A stretch of 33,204 nt of DNA from Oscillospiraceae bacterium (GCA_016293265.1 JAEDEN010000014.1:1-33204); one strand, 5' to 3'. Positions 15,575 to 23,242 are shown, numbered from the stretch's first letter. Notes: generated by a model not told the origin, from the letters alone. Program-made: numbers and translations.

Positions 15575-16747
15575 TCAGATGCGGGCCACGCCGGAATCGT
15601 AGGCGGCCTGCTTCACGGCGGCGGCCACGGCGGTCTTCACCCGGGGATCGAAGGCGGCGGGAATGATGTAGTCGGCGGAGAGCTCCTCATCGGAGATCAG
15701 CTCCGCCAGGGCCTTGGCGGCGGCGATTTTCATCGCGTCGTTGATGTCGCTGGCCCGGGCGTCCAGGGCCCCGCGGAAGATGCCGGGGAAGGCCAGGACG
15801 TTGTTGATCTGGTTGGGATAGTCGCTGCGGCCGGTGGACACCACCGCCGCGCCGCCGGCCTTGGCCTCGTCGGGGAAGATCTCCGGGGTGGGGTTGGCGC
15901 AGGCGAAGAGGATGGCGTCCTTGTTCATGGTGCGCACCATATCGGTGGTCACCATACCGGGGGCGGAAACGCCGATGAATACGTCGGCCCCCACCAGCAT
16001 CTCGGCAAGGCTGCCCTTCTTCTTTGCCAGATTCGTGACCTGGGCCATCTCCTCCTTGATCCAGTTCAGGCCCTCCCGGCCCTCGTAAATGGCGCCCTTG
16101 CGGTCGCAGAGGGTGATGTCCCGGGCCCCGGCGGAGAGCAGCAGGCGGGTGATGGAGATGGCGGCGGCTCCGGCGCCGCTGACCACGATGCGCATCTCCT
16201 CCAGCTTCTTGCCCACCACCTTCAGCGCGTTGGTCAGGCCCGCCAGGGTGATGACGGCGGTGCCGTGCTGGTCATCGTGGAAAATGGGGATGTCGCAGCG
16301 CTCCTTCAGCCGCCGCTCGATCTCAAAGCAGCGGGGAGCGGAGATGTCCTCCAGGTTCACGCCGCCAAAGCTGCCGCTGAGCAGGGCGACGGTGTTCACG
16401 ATGTCGTCCACCTCCTTGCTGCGCACGCAAAGAGGGATGGCGTCCACGTCGCCAAAGGCCTTGAACAGGACGCATTTGCCCTCCATCACCGGCATACCGG
16501 CCTCAGGGCCGATGTCCCCCAGGCCCAGGACGGCGGTGCCGTCCGTCACCACCGCCACGGTGTTCCAGCGGCGGGTCAGCTCATAGCTCTTGTTCACGTC
16601 CTTCTGGATCTCCAGGCAGGGCTGGGCCACGCCGGGGGTATAGGCCAGGGACAGCGCCTCCTTGTCGCCCACGGCGGCTCTGGGAGTGACCTCCAGCTTG
16701 CCCTTCCAGGCATAGTGCAGGCGCAGGGATTCCTTTGCATAATCCAT
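15575..16747 (-). CDS. NAD(P)-dependent malic enzyme
   Basis: This enzyme oxidatively decarboxylates malate to pyruvate. The 390-residue length is that of the short bacterial/archaeal type. It contains SLAYTPGVAQPC (catalytic Tyr), VAVVTDGTAVLGLGDIGPEA, the catalytic Lys region LFKAFGDVDAIPL, metal ligands in FEIERRL and FHDDQHGTA, the Rossmann motif VVSGAGAAAI, and FACANPTPEI. I chose ATG 16747 (MDYAKESLRLHY), with GAGGAG upstream; the longer frame would run through the promoter. It is divergent from an Rrf2 regulator whose promoter region touches its own. NAD or NADP preference cannot be settled by eye. Confidence 0.93.
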   Translation of the reverse strand: MDYAKESLRLHYAWKGKLEVTPRAAVGDKEALSLAYTPGVAQPCLEIQKDVNKSYELTRRWNTVAVVTDGTAVLGLGDIGPEAGMPVMEGKCVLFKAFGDVDAIPLCVRSKEVDDIVNTVALLSGSFGGVNLEDISAPRCFEIERRLKERCDIPIFHDDQHGTAVITLAGLTNALKVVGKKLEEMRIVVSGAGAAAISITRLLLSAGARDITLCDRKGAIYEGREGLNWIKEEMAQVTNLAKKKGSLAEMLVGADVFIGVSAPGMVTTDMVRTMNKDAILFACANPTPEIFPDEAKAGGAAVVSTGRSDYPNQINNVLAFPGIFRGALDARASDINDAMKIAAAKALAELISDEELSADYIIPAAFDPRVKTAVAAAVKQAAYDSGVARI

Positions 16748-16790
16748 ATGTATCGCGCTCCTCATCATAAGTATGGGAAAAATCAATGTC

Positions 16791-16819
16791 ATTTTACGAA
16801 AAAGGCGGCTGGATGTCAA
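16791..16819 (-). promoter_or_regulatory. Promoter of the malic enzyme gene
   Basis: On the minus strand TTGACA (16819-16814), 17-bp spacer, TAAAAT (16796-16791). The -35 lies only 7 bp from the -35 of the divergent Rrf2 gene. Confidence 0.8.
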
Positions 16820-16826
16820 TTCCCAC

Positions 16827-16859
16827 TTGAAATCCTACTTCTCCTATGTCAAAATAGGA
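16827..16859 (+). promoter_or_regulatory. Rrf2 gene promoter with overlapping palindromic operator
   Basis: TTGAAA (16827-16832), 17-bp spacer, CAAAAT (16850-16855) with an upstream TG. Overlapping the -10 is the palindrome TCCTAT-N6-ATAGGA (16842-16859). A wider ATCCTA/TAGGAT pair (16832-16837 and 16855-16860) adds a second level of symmetry. The placement suggests autorepression. Confidence 0.5.
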
Positions 16860-16888
16860 TTTGAACATATCTTCTGACGGAGGTTGCT

Positions 16889-17305
16889 ATGAAGATTTCC
16901 ACCAAGGGCCAGTACGCCCTGCGGCTGATGATGGATATCGCCGCCCACGACCAGGCGGGTCTTGTCTCCCTGAAGGACGTGGCCGCCCGGGAGAACCTTT
17001 CCATGAAATACCTGGAGCAGATCGCCGGCATCCTCTCCAAGGCGGGGATGCTGCAAAGCGGCCGGGGCGCCCAGGGGGGCTACCGGCTGACAAAGGCGCC
17101 GGCGGAATACACCGTGGGCAGCATCCTGCGCCTGACGGAGGGGAACCTGGCCCCGGTGGCCTGCATGGGAGGCGAAGACCGCTGCAAGGGCTGCTGCGAG
17201 TGCTCCACTCCCGACTTCTGGGCAGGGCTTTACGCCGTGGTGAATGAATACATCGACCGCTACACCCTCTCCGACCTGCTGGCGGAGCAGGCCAGGACGA
17301 AATAA
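16889..17305 (+). CDS. Rrf2-family transcriptional regulator (IscR-like)
   Basis: The 138-residue protein has the winged-helix start MKISTKGQYALRLMMDIA, SLKDVAARENLSMKYLEQI (recognition helix region) and GAQGGYRLTKAP (wing). A five-Cys stretch, VACMGGEDRCKGCCECSTPD (about residues 90-109), follows. Rrf2 proteins such as IscR and NsrR bind an Fe-S cluster with Cys residues in this region, so cluster sensing is likely; the exact ligands are inference. CymR-type regulators lack these Cys. It is monocistronic, with a palindrome over its own -10 and a divergent malic enzyme gene as the closest possible target. Confidence 0.88.
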   Translation: MKISTKGQYALRLMMDIAAHDQAGLVSLKDVAARENLSMKYLEQIAGILSKAGMLQSGRGAQGGYRLTKAPAEYTVGSILRLTEGNLAPVACMGGEDRCKGCCECSTPDFWAGLYAVVNEYIDRYTLSDLLAEQARTK

Positions 17306-17307
17306 AA

Positions 17308-17337
17308 AAGAGAACGCCTGGGCGTTCTCTTTTTTTT
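17308..17337. terminator. Bidirectional terminator between Rrf2 and XRE genes
   Basis: The stem GAGAACGC/GCGTTCTC (17310-17329) is followed by eight T on the plus strand and by TTTTTTATTT on the minus strand, serving both convergent transcripts. Confidence 0.9.
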
Positions 17338-17341
17338 GCCT

Positions 17342-17806
17342 TTACCGGCGGCCCATTTCCCTGCGGACGGCCTTGGCGATAAGCTCCTGCCCCTCGGGGG
17401 AACGGAGGACCTCCAAAACGGCGGACTGCAGCACGGTCTGGAAGGACTTGCTCTTCAAAAGGGCGTTGAACACCGCGCTGTCCTCCCTGGGGGCGGTGGC
17501 GGAGGACTGGGCCACCACGGCGGGCCGGACGGGAGCGGCCTTCACGGGGGCCTCCTCCGGGACGCTGCCGCTGAGCCAGGAATCCATGCCCAGGCTGGTG
17601 GGGTCGTCCGCCTCCCCCCGGAGATAGGCAGCGGACACGCCGAAATAGGCGGCGATCTTCGTTTGCTGCTCCTGGCTGGGCGTCTGGCGGCCGGTCTCAA
17701 ACTTCTCCACAGCCATCCTGGGCAGGCCCAGGGCGGTGGAGAGGGCGGGGCGGCTGAGTCCCTTTTGGGTGCGAAGCGCTTCGATGCGCTGTCCGATGGT
17801 CATCAT
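17342..17806 (-). CDS. XRE-family HTH regulator in the nrd gene cluster
   Basis: The 154-residue protein has an N-terminal Cro/C1-type HTH (about residues 3-60: IGQRIEALRTQKGLSRPALS, RMAVEKFETGRQTPS, KIAAYFGVSAAYLRGE). A Pro/Ala-rich linker and a C-terminal helical segment (FNALLKSKSFQTVLQSAVLE) follow. I do not recognise the C-terminal part. The start at 17806 is set by AGGAGG about seven bases upstream; this site overlaps the end of nrdG 15 bases away, so it is translated from the nrdG message. Its role there is unknown; it may control its own cluster or be a passenger. The terminator at 17308 ends the transcript. Confidence 0.85.
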   Translation of the reverse strand: MMTIGQRIEALRTQKGLSRPALSTALGLPRMAVEKFETGRQTPSQEQQTKIAAYFGVSAAYLRGEADDPTSLGMDSWLSGSVPEEAPVKAAPVRPAVVAQSSATAPREDSAVFNALLKSKSFQTVLQSAVLEVLRSPEGQELIAKAVRREMGRR

Positions 17807-17821
17807 ATACAAAACCTCCTG

Positions 17822-18352
17822 TTACCGGGTACGGTCCGGTAAGAAACAAAGTTTGCCCGCCCGGCGGCTGGCATTCAGGTCGATGAGGCGCTGGTTGGAG
17901 CTGCCCCGGAAGCGGAGGGAGATGTCCTTCAGCTCCTCCACAAAGCGGCCGTCCACCAGCACGTCCAGCAACGAGAGCATCTCATCCGTCACTTCGCAGC
18001 GGGGGTGGCTCCCCTCCTGCTTCAGCTCCTCATAGGTGAAGCCGCTGAAGCACCAGATGCTCTTTTGGGGATACCGCTCCCTGACCCGGCGCAAAAAGGG
18101 CGCCAGGCAGCGCTGGTTGGAGGGCTCAAAGGGCTCCCCTCCCAGGACCGTGAGCCCGCTGATATAGGACGGCTCCAGCAGGGAGAGGATGTGGGCCTCC
18201 GTTTCGGCGGTGAAGGGCTGGCCGTAGGAAAAGTCCCAGGTCTGGGGCTGGAAGCAGTTTTTGCAATGGTTGGTGCAGCCGGAGACAAACAGCGTCACCC
18301 GCACGCCCTCGCCATTGGCGATGTCGCAGTTTTTGATCTCTCCGTAGTACAT
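17822..18352 (-). CDS. nrdG: Anaerobic ribonucleoside-triphosphate reductase activating protein
   Basis: NrdG is the radical-SAM activase that makes the glycyl radical on NrdD. The 176-residue protein has the family start MYYGEIKNCDIANGEGVRVTLFVSG, the CxxxCxxC cluster motif CTNHCKNC, TVLGGEPFEP (SAM-binding GGE) and IWCFSGFTYEEL. Its length is normal for NrdG. It lies 163 bp downstream of nrdD with a hairpin and its own promoter in between, so it can be made independently. The XRE gene follows immediately. Confidence 0.95.
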   Translation of the reverse strand: MYYGEIKNCDIANGEGVRVTLFVSGCTNHCKNCFQPQTWDFSYGQPFTAETEAHILSLLEPSYISGLTVLGGEPFEPSNQRCLAPFLRRVRERYPQKSIWCFSGFTYEELKQEGSHPRCEVTDEMLSLLDVLVDGRFVEELKDISLRFRGSSNQRLIDLNASRRAGKLCFLPDRTR

Positions 18353-18416
18353 ATGCCTGTCCTTTCCGCCGTTTTCCGGCCAGTTTTAGGCTCCCCTTTC
18401 CCAAGTGGATGAACCT

Positions 18417-18445
18417 ATCATAATGCCCCGCCGGGACGGTGTCAA
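18417..18445 (-). promoter_or_regulatory. Internal promoter for nrdG and the XRE gene
   Basis: On the minus strand TTGACA (18445-18440), 17-bp spacer, TATGAT (18422-18417), placed after the nrdD-end hairpin. Confidence 0.75.
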
Positions 18446-18458
18446 GGGCGGGGAAACG

Positions 18459-18492
18459 GAAGGCCGGACGCTTGCTTTCGCGTCCGGCCTTC
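18459..18492 (-). terminator. Hairpin after nrdD
   Basis: A 13-bp perfect stem (18459-18471 with 18480-18492) with an 8-base loop. On the minus strand the tail is CGTTTCC, a weak T-run, so it may attenuate rather than fully stop read-through into nrdG. Confidence 0.65.
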
Positions 18493-18515
18493 TGAAAAAG
18501 GCTGCCCGAAGGGGG

Positions 18516-20693
18516 TTACAGGTGCAGCACGCGGTCCCGGATCTCCTGGGTGCGGCCCTGGTTCCAGAACTGGGTGCCGATGTAGCCGCAGGTGCGGCGG
18601 GCAACGTTCATCTTGTCCTGGTCGGTGTTGCCGCACTTGGGGCACTTCCAGATGAGCTTGCCGTTCTCCTCCACGATCTGGATCTCGCCGTCCCAGCCGC
18701 AGACCTGGCAGTAGTCGCTCTTGGTGTTCAGCTCGGCGTAGATGATGTTGTCGTAGATGAACTTCATCACCGCCAGCACGGCCTCCAGGTTGTTCTGCAT
18801 ATCGGGCACCTCCACATAGCTGATGGCGCCGCCGGGAGAGAGGTGCTGGAACTGGGCCTCGAACTTCAGCTTGTCAAAGGCGTTGATCTCCTCCGTCACA
18901 TGGACGTGGTAGCTGTTGGTGATATAGCCCTTGTCGGTGATGCCCTCCACGATGCCGAAGCGCCGCTGGAGGCACTTGGCGAACTTGTAGGTGGTGGATT
19001 CCAGGGGGGTGCCGTAGAGGCTGAAGTCGATGTTGTGCTCCGCCTTCCACTTGCGGCAGGCGGCGTTCATGGCCTCCATCACGCTGAGGGCGAAGGGAGT
19101 GGCCTCGGGGTCGGTGTGGCTCTTGCCGGTCATGTACTTCACGCACTCATAAAGGCCGGCATAGCCCAGGGAGATGGTGGAATAGCCGCCGTAGAGGAGC
19201 TTGTCGATGGTCTCCCCCTTCTTCAGCCGGGCCAGGGCGCCGTACTGCCAGAGGATGGGGGCAACGTCGCTGGGGGTGCCCTTGAGCCGCTCGTGGCGGC
19301 ACATCAGCGCCCGGTGGCACAGCTCCAGCCGCTCGTCGAAGATCTTCCAGAACTTCTCCTTGTCGCCGCCGGAGGAGAGGGCCACATCCACCAGGTTGAT
19401 GGTGACCACGCCCTGGTTGAAACGGCCGTAATACTTGGGCTGGTTGGTCTCGGGGTCCACATAGGGGGTCAGGAAGGAACGGCAGCCCATGCAGGTGTAG
19501 CAGTGGCCCTGGCCGTTCTTGTCCACCTTCAGCTCCAGCATCTTCTTTTCGGAGATGTAGTCGGGCACCATGCGGCGGGCGGTGCACTTGGCGGCCAGCT
19601 TGGTGAGGTAATAGTAGGGGGAATCCTCGTGGATGTTGTCCTCCTCCAGAACGTAGATCAGCTTGGGGAAGGCGGGGGTGACCCAGACGCCGTCCTCGTT
19701 CTTCACGCCCTCGTAGCGCTGCTCCAGGGTCTCCTCGATGATGAGGGCCAGGTCCCGGCGCTCCTGGTCGTTCTTGGCCTCTCCCAGGTACATGAAGACG
19801 GTGACGAAGGGCGCCTGGCCGTTGGTGGTCAGCAGCGTCACCACCTGGTACTGGATGGTCTGGACGCCCCGGCGGATCTCATCCCGCAGGCGCTCCTCCA
19901 CGATCTTGTTGATCTTGGCCTCCCCGGGGTCCGCGCCGATCTCCGCCATCTCGGCCAGGACGGACTTACGGATCTTCTGGCGGCTGACGTCCACGAAGGG
20001 GGCCAGGTGGGTCAGGGAGATGGACTGGCCGCCGTACTGGTTGGAGGCCACCTGGGCGATGATCTGGGTGGCGATGTTGCAGGCGGTGGAGAAGCTGTGG
20101 GGCCGCTCGATGAGGGTGCCGGTGATGACGGTGCCGTTCTGGAGCATATCCTCCAGATTCACCAGGTCGCAGTTGTGCATATGCTGGGCGTAATAGTCGG
20201 CGTCGTGGAAGTGGATGATGCCCTCCTTATGGGCCGCCACGATGTCCGCCGGCAGCAGCATCCGCTCCGTCAAATCCCGGGAAACCTCGCCGGCCATATA
20301 GTCCCGCTGGGTGGAGTTCACCACCGGGTTTTTGTTGGAGTTCTCCTGCTTGGCCTCCTCGTTGCAGCACTCGATGAGGCTGAGGATCTTGTCATCGGTG
20401 GTGTTGGTACGGCGCACCAGGGAACGGGTGTAGCGGTAGGTGATGTAGTTTTTGGCCACCTCATAGGCGCCGTGGGCCATGATCTGATACTCCACCAGGT
20501 CCTGGATCTCCTCCACGGAGGGGGAGCGGTTCATCTTGATGCAGCTCAGCTCCACAAATTCCGCGATGCGGCGGATCTGCAGGGCGCTCATGCGGGCAGA
20601 CTCATCCACACTGTTGTTGGCCTTGGTAACGGCGGCCACAATCTTTTCGATATCAAAAATGACTTCCGCGCCATTTCGCTTGATTACTTTCAT
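18516..20693 (-). CDS. nrdD: Anaerobic (class III) ribonucleoside-triphosphate reductase
   Basis: NrdD reduces ribonucleotides to deoxyribonucleotides without oxygen, using a glycyl radical. The 725-residue protein has an N-terminal ATP-cone (MKVIKRNGAEVIFDIEKIVA, about 1-90, allosteric site), the catalytic barrel with STACNIATQ, GGQSISLTHLAPFV and CYTCMGCRSFL, a C-terminal zinc site (CQVCGWDG and CPKCGNTD), and the glycyl-radical motif RRTCGYIGTQF (Gly near residue 703). ATG 20693 is chosen because GGGAGG stands eight bases upstream; the longer start falls in that site. Two NrdR-like boxes lie upstream. Promoter candidate on the minus strand: TTGCAT (20781-20776), 17 bp, TACGAT. Confidence 0.96.
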   Translation of the reverse strand: MKVIKRNGAEVIFDIEKIVAAVTKANNSVDESARMSALQIRRIAEFVELSCIKMNRSPSVEEIQDLVEYQIMAHGAYEVAKNYITYRYTRSLVRRTNTTDDKILSLIECCNEEAKQENSNKNPVVNSTQRDYMAGEVSRDLTERMLLPADIVAAHKEGIIHFHDADYYAQHMHNCDLVNLEDMLQNGTVITGTLIERPHSFSTACNIATQIIAQVASNQYGGQSISLTHLAPFVDVSRQKIRKSVLAEMAEIGADPGEAKINKIVEERLRDEIRRGVQTIQYQVVTLLTTNGQAPFVTVFMYLGEAKNDQERRDLALIIEETLEQRYEGVKNEDGVWVTPAFPKLIYVLEEDNIHEDSPYYYLTKLAAKCTARRMVPDYISEKKMLELKVDKNGQGHCYTCMGCRSFLTPYVDPETNQPKYYGRFNQGVVTINLVDVALSSGGDKEKFWKIFDERLELCHRALMCRHERLKGTPSDVAPILWQYGALARLKKGETIDKLLYGGYSTISLGYAGLYECVKYMTGKSHTDPEATPFALSVMEAMNAACRKWKAEHNIDFSLYGTPLESTTYKFAKCLQRRFGIVEGITDKGYITNSYHVHVTEEINAFDKLKFEAQFQHLSPGGAISYVEVPDMQNNLEAVLAVMKFIYDNIIYAELNTKSDYCQVCGWDGEIQIVEENGKLIWKCPKCGNTDQDKMNVARRTCGYIGTQFWNQGRTQEIRDRVLHL

Positions 20694-20727
20694 GCAGTAT
20701 CCTCCCATTGATATTCACGCGCCGTAA

Positions 20728-20776
20728 ACGCTATATATATTGCAGCTTAATCATCGTAACACACAAGATATAGTAA
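20728..20776 (-). promoter_or_regulatory. Tandem NrdR boxes upstream of nrdD
   Basis: Two 16-bp sites each match the NrdR consensus ACACWATATATWGTGT at 13 of 16 positions: ACGCTATATATATTGC (20728-20743) and ACACAAGATATAGTAA (20761-20776). Their starts are 33 bp apart, about three helical turns, as usual for NrdR. They lie over the likely promoter. NrdR is an ATP-cone/zinc repressor of ribonucleotide reductase genes. The remaining 20782-20940 shows no gene. Confidence 0.75.
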
Positions 20777-20940
20777 TGCAAGAGGTATTTGCCACAATTT
20801 ACAGAAAAACGGCGCGGAAACGCAGGCGAATTTTATTGTGCCAAAGGCGGCGGAAAATGTCTATTGGCAGTTCCTCCAGAAAAGTGCCGGGATTTTCGTT
20901 GAGACTCCCTATGGACAAACTCCCCGGAAACAGGGAAAAA

Positions 20941-20974
20941 GGAGCGCCCCTCCTTACAGGAGAACAGGCGCTCC
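20941..20974 (-). terminator. Terminator of the pdxK-MFS operon, overlapping the gene end
   Basis: An outer stem GGAGCGCC/GGCGCTCC encloses an inner CTCCT/AGGAG hairpin and on the minus strand ends in TTTTTCCC. The stop codon (TAA, 20956-20954) lies in the loop of the inner hairpin, so the stem begins within the last codons. Confidence 0.8.
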
Positions 20975-22156
20975 CTTCCGGCCCGTCCGGACCGCCCAAA
21001 GGGCAAAGAGGACCCCTGCGGCCCCCAGGATGGTACAAAACACCAGCATGGCGTTCACGCCGCCCCAGTCCACCACGAAGCCGGCCACCAGGTTCCCCGC
21101 CATGTTGCCGAGGCCGTTGGAGGCCATCATCATAACGGTCTGGCCCCGGACCCGGTCCGCCGCCGGCACACTCTCGTTGGCGTAGTATACGGAGGCGGGG
21201 GTGAACAGCCCGTAGCCCCCCATCTGGATGAGCTGTACCCCAAGAAGGGCGGGCAGGGAGGGCGTCAACAGGAATACCAGGGGCTTGGCCGCCATGAAGA
21301 CCACGGAGAGGAGCATCATGTTCCGGCTGCCCAGCCTGCGCCAAAGCCGGGGGAAGATCAGCGCCGCGGGCAGCTCCGACGCCCCCATCAAAAACAGCGC
21401 CACCCCCAGGTGGGTCTCACTGCCGCCGCGGCTCTCCACGATATTCACCAGGAAGCTCACCACCGGCATCACCGCCGCCACGGCGAAAAACACCGCCGCC
21501 AGCATCCGGGCAAAGGCGGGATTGCCCCGGAGAAGCTCCCCCAGGGAGTGGGTATCCTCCCGTTTCCGGGCCGTCAGGGCCGTGGGCGGCGCGGGATAGG
21601 CCCACACCGCCGCCATGAGTCCTGCCAAAAACAGGATGTGCAGGACCAGCACCACCTCCACGCCCCGGGCGGCGGAGAGGCTCCCCAGCAGCACGCAGGC
21701 CAGGGCATAGGCAAAGGAGCCCACCCCCCGGCTGAAGCTGTAGTTCACCTCCACCCCGGCGTTGATGAACTGCACCGCCAGGGAATCCAGCAGCGGATAG
21801 AGGTTCAGGTCCACCACCCCCAGGGCCAGTAGAATGAGGGCCGTGCCGAAAAAGCCGGGACGGGTGGTGTAAAAGAGGAGGTTCACCGCCAGGGCAAGGC
21901 TCAGGCACACCAGCAGCACCCGCCGCAGCCCCGCCTTGGGGTGGCGGTCCACCCATCCGCCGATGGCGGGCTGGGAGAGGATGCCGGACAGGCACCGGGC
22001 GGCGGCCAGCATACCGGCCTGGCTGCTGGAAAAGCCCCGGCTCAAAAGCAGGGCCGTCTGGAAGCCGGAAAAGGTGGCGAAGGCGGCCCAGTACATCACC
22101 TGCACCAGGGTGTACAGGAGATTCAGCCGCCGGAGGGAAACGGATGTGTTATGCAT
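20954..22156 (-). CDS. MFS transporter (MFS_1-like)
   Basis: The 400-residue integral membrane protein has about twelve hydrophobic segments. MFS features are the TM2-3 loop GILSQPAIGGWVDRHPKAGLRR (GxxxDRxGRR-like) and the similar loop FPRLWRRLGSRN in the second half. Overall it resembles the LacY/nucleoside-permease-like MFS_1 family with a YFxxF-type start (MYWAAFATFSGFQTALL). It overlaps the pyridoxal kinase gene by 8 bp and has GGGAGG just before the ATG, so the two are co-transcribed. This suggests, but does not prove, transport of a vitamin B6 vitamer or a related metabolite. Confidence 0.85.
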   Translation of the reverse strand: MHNTSVSLRRLNLLYTLVQVMYWAAFATFSGFQTALLLSRGFSSSQAGMLAAARCLSGILSQPAIGGWVDRHPKAGLRRVLLVCLSLALAVNLLFYTTRPGFFGTALILLALGVVDLNLYPLLDSLAVQFINAGVEVNYSFSRGVGSFAYALACVLLGSLSAARGVEVVLVLHILFLAGLMAAVWAYPAPPTALTARKREDTHSLGELLRGNPAFARMLAAVFFAVAAVMPVVSFLVNIVESRGGSETHLGVALFLMGASELPAALIFPRLWRRLGSRNMMLLSVVFMAAKPLVFLLTPSLPALLGVQLIQMGGYGLFTPASVYYANESVPAADRVRGQTVMMMASNGLGNMAGNLVAGFVVDWGGVNAMLVFCTILGAAGVLFALWAVRTGRKGAPVLL

Positions 22157-22994
22157 GGCGTCCTCCCGTCAAAAGGCCCAGCAGGGGCTCGAAATCCACG
22201 CCCTCCCGCATGGGACGGCCGTTGGCGGCGGTGAGCCGGGCGCACTCCAGGACGAAGTCCACGCTCCGGCGGGCAGCCTCCCCCAGGGACGCCCCCTGCA
22301 CCAGGGCCCCGGTGAGGACGCTGGCGAACACATCGCCGGTGCCGCAGAACTCCCGTTCCACCCGGGGCGCCTGGATGGACTCCAGCTCTCCCGTGGCGGC
22401 GTCAAAGCACAGCGCGCCGGTGGAACCGGGGGCGGCGGAAAAGCCCGTCAGCACCACGGAGCGCTTCCCCTCCAGGCTCAGCTCCTCCACCACCCGGCGC
22501 AAACCCTCCTCGTCCGCGGGCATTGTTTCATAGGGCAGGTCCAGCAGCAGCGCCGCCTCCGTAAGGTTGGGGGTGATGACGTCCGCCTCCCGGGCCAGGC
22601 GCTTCATCCCCCGGCACATGGCGGGGGTATAGGTCCGGTACACCTCTCCCTCGTCCCCCATCACCGGGTCCACCACCACAACGGTGTCCTCCCGGCGAAA
22701 ATCCCGGAGGAACCTCTCCACCAGGGCGATCTGCCTCTCGCTGCCCAAAAAGCCGCTGTACACCGCCTGAAACTCCAGCCCCAGCCCTTTCCAGTGGGCC
22801 GCGGCCTTTTCCATCTCATCGGTAAGGTCCAGGAAGGTATAGCCCTCAAACCCGCCGGTATGGGTGGAGAGGAAGGCCGTGGGCAGCGGACAGCACTGCA
22901 CGCCCATGGCGGAGAGAACGGGAATGGCCACGGTCAGGGAGCAGCGGCCGAAGCCGGAGAGGTCGTGGATAGCGGCAACACGGGGGATCAGCAT
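22149..22994 (-). CDS. Pyridoxal/pyridoxamine kinase (PdxK/PdxY-like)
   Basis: This ribokinase-fold enzyme phosphorylates vitamin B6 vitamers for salvage. The 281-residue product contains RVAAIHDLSGFGRCSLTVAIPVLSAMG, the signature start of the Firmicutes family, STHTGGF (substrate lid), VVVDPVMGDEGEVY, ITPNLTEAALLL and the anion-hole/catalytic EFCGTGDVFASVLTG (Asp of GTGD). Start 22994 is preferred over the in-frame ATG at 23012 because CGAGG precedes it at good spacing and relatives start at the equivalent residue. It is first in the operon with the MFS gene. The family can also act on hydroxymethylpyrimidine, but HDLSG fits pyridoxal kinase. Confidence 0.9.
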   Translation of the reverse strand: MLIPRVAAIHDLSGFGRCSLTVAIPVLSAMGVQCCPLPTAFLSTHTGGFEGYTFLDLTDEMEKAAAHWKGLGLEFQAVYSGFLGSERQIALVERFLRDFRREDTVVVVDPVMGDEGEVYRTYTPAMCRGMKRLAREADVITPNLTEAALLLDLPYETMPADEEGLRRVVEELSLEGKRSVVLTGFSAAPGSTGALCFDAATGELESIQAPRVEREFCGTGDVFASVLTGALVQGASLGEAARRSVDFVLECARLTAANGRPMREGVDFEPLLGLLTGGRHA

Positions 22995-23058
22995 AGCAAA
23001 GCCTCGTTTCATCGGGTAATTGATCCCGTTTTTTCGGGAATCCTACATTCAATTTCGT

Positions 23059-23087
23059 ATTGTACCTTACTTTTCCCCTGGGTTCAA
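23059..23087 (-). promoter_or_regulatory. Promoter of the pdxK-MFS operon
   Basis: On the minus strand TTGAAC (23087-23082), 17-bp spacer, TACAAT (23064-23059). A small TCCCG/CGGGA hairpin (23024-23039) lies in the leader. Confidence 0.75.
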
Positions 23088-23097
23088 GGTGCCAAAA

Positions 23098-23121
23098 GGG
23101 GAAAATCAGCACCTTTTCCCC
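23098..23121. repeat. Inverted repeat between divergent promoters
   Basis: GGGGAAAA-N8-TTTTCCCC, an 8-bp perfect palindrome between the pdxK and aminopeptidase promoters. Near-identical direct copies of TTTTCCCCYGGGTT start at about 23071 and 23114. It could be a shared operator. Confidence 0.4.
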
Positions 23122-23146
23122 CGGGTTTTCGTTGTTTTGTCAGGTC

Positions 23147-23175
23147 TTGAACCCCGGGGCCCGCCGTGGTAAAAT
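23147..23175 (+). promoter_or_regulatory. Promoter of the aminopeptidase gene
   Basis: TTGAAC (23147-23152), 17-bp spacer, TAAAAT (23170-23175) with an extended TGG. A GC-rich hairpin (23185-23209) would form the extreme 5' end of the transcript. Confidence 0.75.
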
Positions 23176-23242
23176 CATAAAAAAGCTCCCCCCGTCAAGG
23201 GGGCGGAGCCCATCCCACACCAAAGAAGGGGAGGAACCTGCC

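Noticed and set aside
18405..20711. 768-codon plus-strand frame opposite nrdD
   Set aside because: Shadow of a gene with all NrdD motifs on the other strand.
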